A stretch of DNA of 12,361 nucleotides, from contig JANXVQ010000341.1 of NCBI GenBank assembly GCA_025351545.1, positions 1-12,361 of the forward strand. The letters are read 5' to 3'. Below the pieces are notes generated by a model. That model had not been told where the DNA came from. It searched no databases and was given only the letters and a program-made list of their open reading frames with translations. Made by a program: the position numbers and the translations under genes. Below, piece after piece: positions 12,333-12,361 of this stretch; positions within the stretch are counted from its first letter, which is position 1, and every line of letters starts with the position of its first letter. Source of the stretch: Spirosoma sp. (lineage in GTDB: Bacteria; Bacteroidota; Bacteroidia; Cytophagales; Spirosomataceae).

Positions 12333-12361
12333 CTAACCCTGTAACCCATGTTCCGATCTAC

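Larger units (their letters stand above)
11697..12361 (-). mobile_element. IS3-like element, right part outside the window
   Basis: The left boundary is inferred near 11697-11702, where TGGTTCAACCCCCTATAAAC begins just beyond the transposase stop; a TG start and TGGACAG-type inner part are usual in IS3 ends. The other end is not in the window. Confidence 0.55.

Noticed and set aside
1..12361. CRISPR array, tRNA, rRNA, integron or retron
   Set aside because: No regularly spaced repeats, cloverleaf, rRNA sequence, attC array or reverse transcriptase motif (YxDD) was seen.

Overview
The window reads as an accessory, IS-riddled segment of a Bacteroidota chromosome or plasmid, most likely a Spirosoma-like member of the Cytophagales. 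The host call rests on several perfect matches to the Bacteroidota -7 promoter box TAnnTTTG, starts without Shine-Dalgarno sequences, and protein families typical of the phylum (DUF6371, DUF1080, DUF2971, ISKra4- and IS1595-type transposases). No rRNA, tRNA or CRISPR array was seen.

Layout. 2-229 is the end of a DUF6371/toprim-like protein. 423-1016 is an exported thiol peroxidase (Tpx) with promoter and terminator. 1105-1570 is non-coding and ends in a promoter overlapped by a palindrome, which serves a small unknown gene (1571-1771). 1825-4764 is a complete 2.94-kb transposon with perfect 24-bp terminal inverted repeats. It carries a pRiA4b ORF-3/IS1096 TnpR-like passenger, a serine recombinase and an ISKra4-type transposase. 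It abuts the 5' stub of a DUF1080 gene (minus strand). 5038-6025 is a decayed IS1595-family element. 6078-6533 (minus) is a small exported protein. 6684-7139 (minus) is a resolvase remnant. 7143-7518 is gene-free and holds GC-rich motifs. 7552-8700 is an intact AAA_14/DUF4143 ATPase. 8902-10277 is a decayed DDE insertion sequence sitting inside a DUF2971 gene. 10606-11673 is an intact Fic AMP-transferase-like protein with a built-in inhibitory motif. 11704 to the right edge is a broken IS3-like element (minus).

Main observation. The transposon at 1825-4764 contains three 16-nt GC-rich insertions (3096-3111, 3962-3977, 4194-4209) inside its recombinase and transposase genes. Each has the plan 4-nt arm, 4-nt loop, complementary 4-nt arm, then (A/T)GCG. 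The arms differ between copies but remain complementary. Deleting exactly 16 nt at each site restores one open frame and the expected family motif. Neither gene shows any other frameshift or nonsense lesion. This points to a family of tiny hairpin insertions, either freshly inserted or tolerated by recoding, rather than random decay. By contrast, the neighbouring IS1595, DDE and resolvase genes show ordinary decay: stops, homopolymer indels and repeat-mediated deletions.

The intact, probably functional genes are tpx, the small gene at 1571, the passenger at 1893, the exported protein at 6533, the ATPase and fic. Everything between them is mostly mobile-element debris that has broken at least two host genes (DUF1080 and DUF2971).
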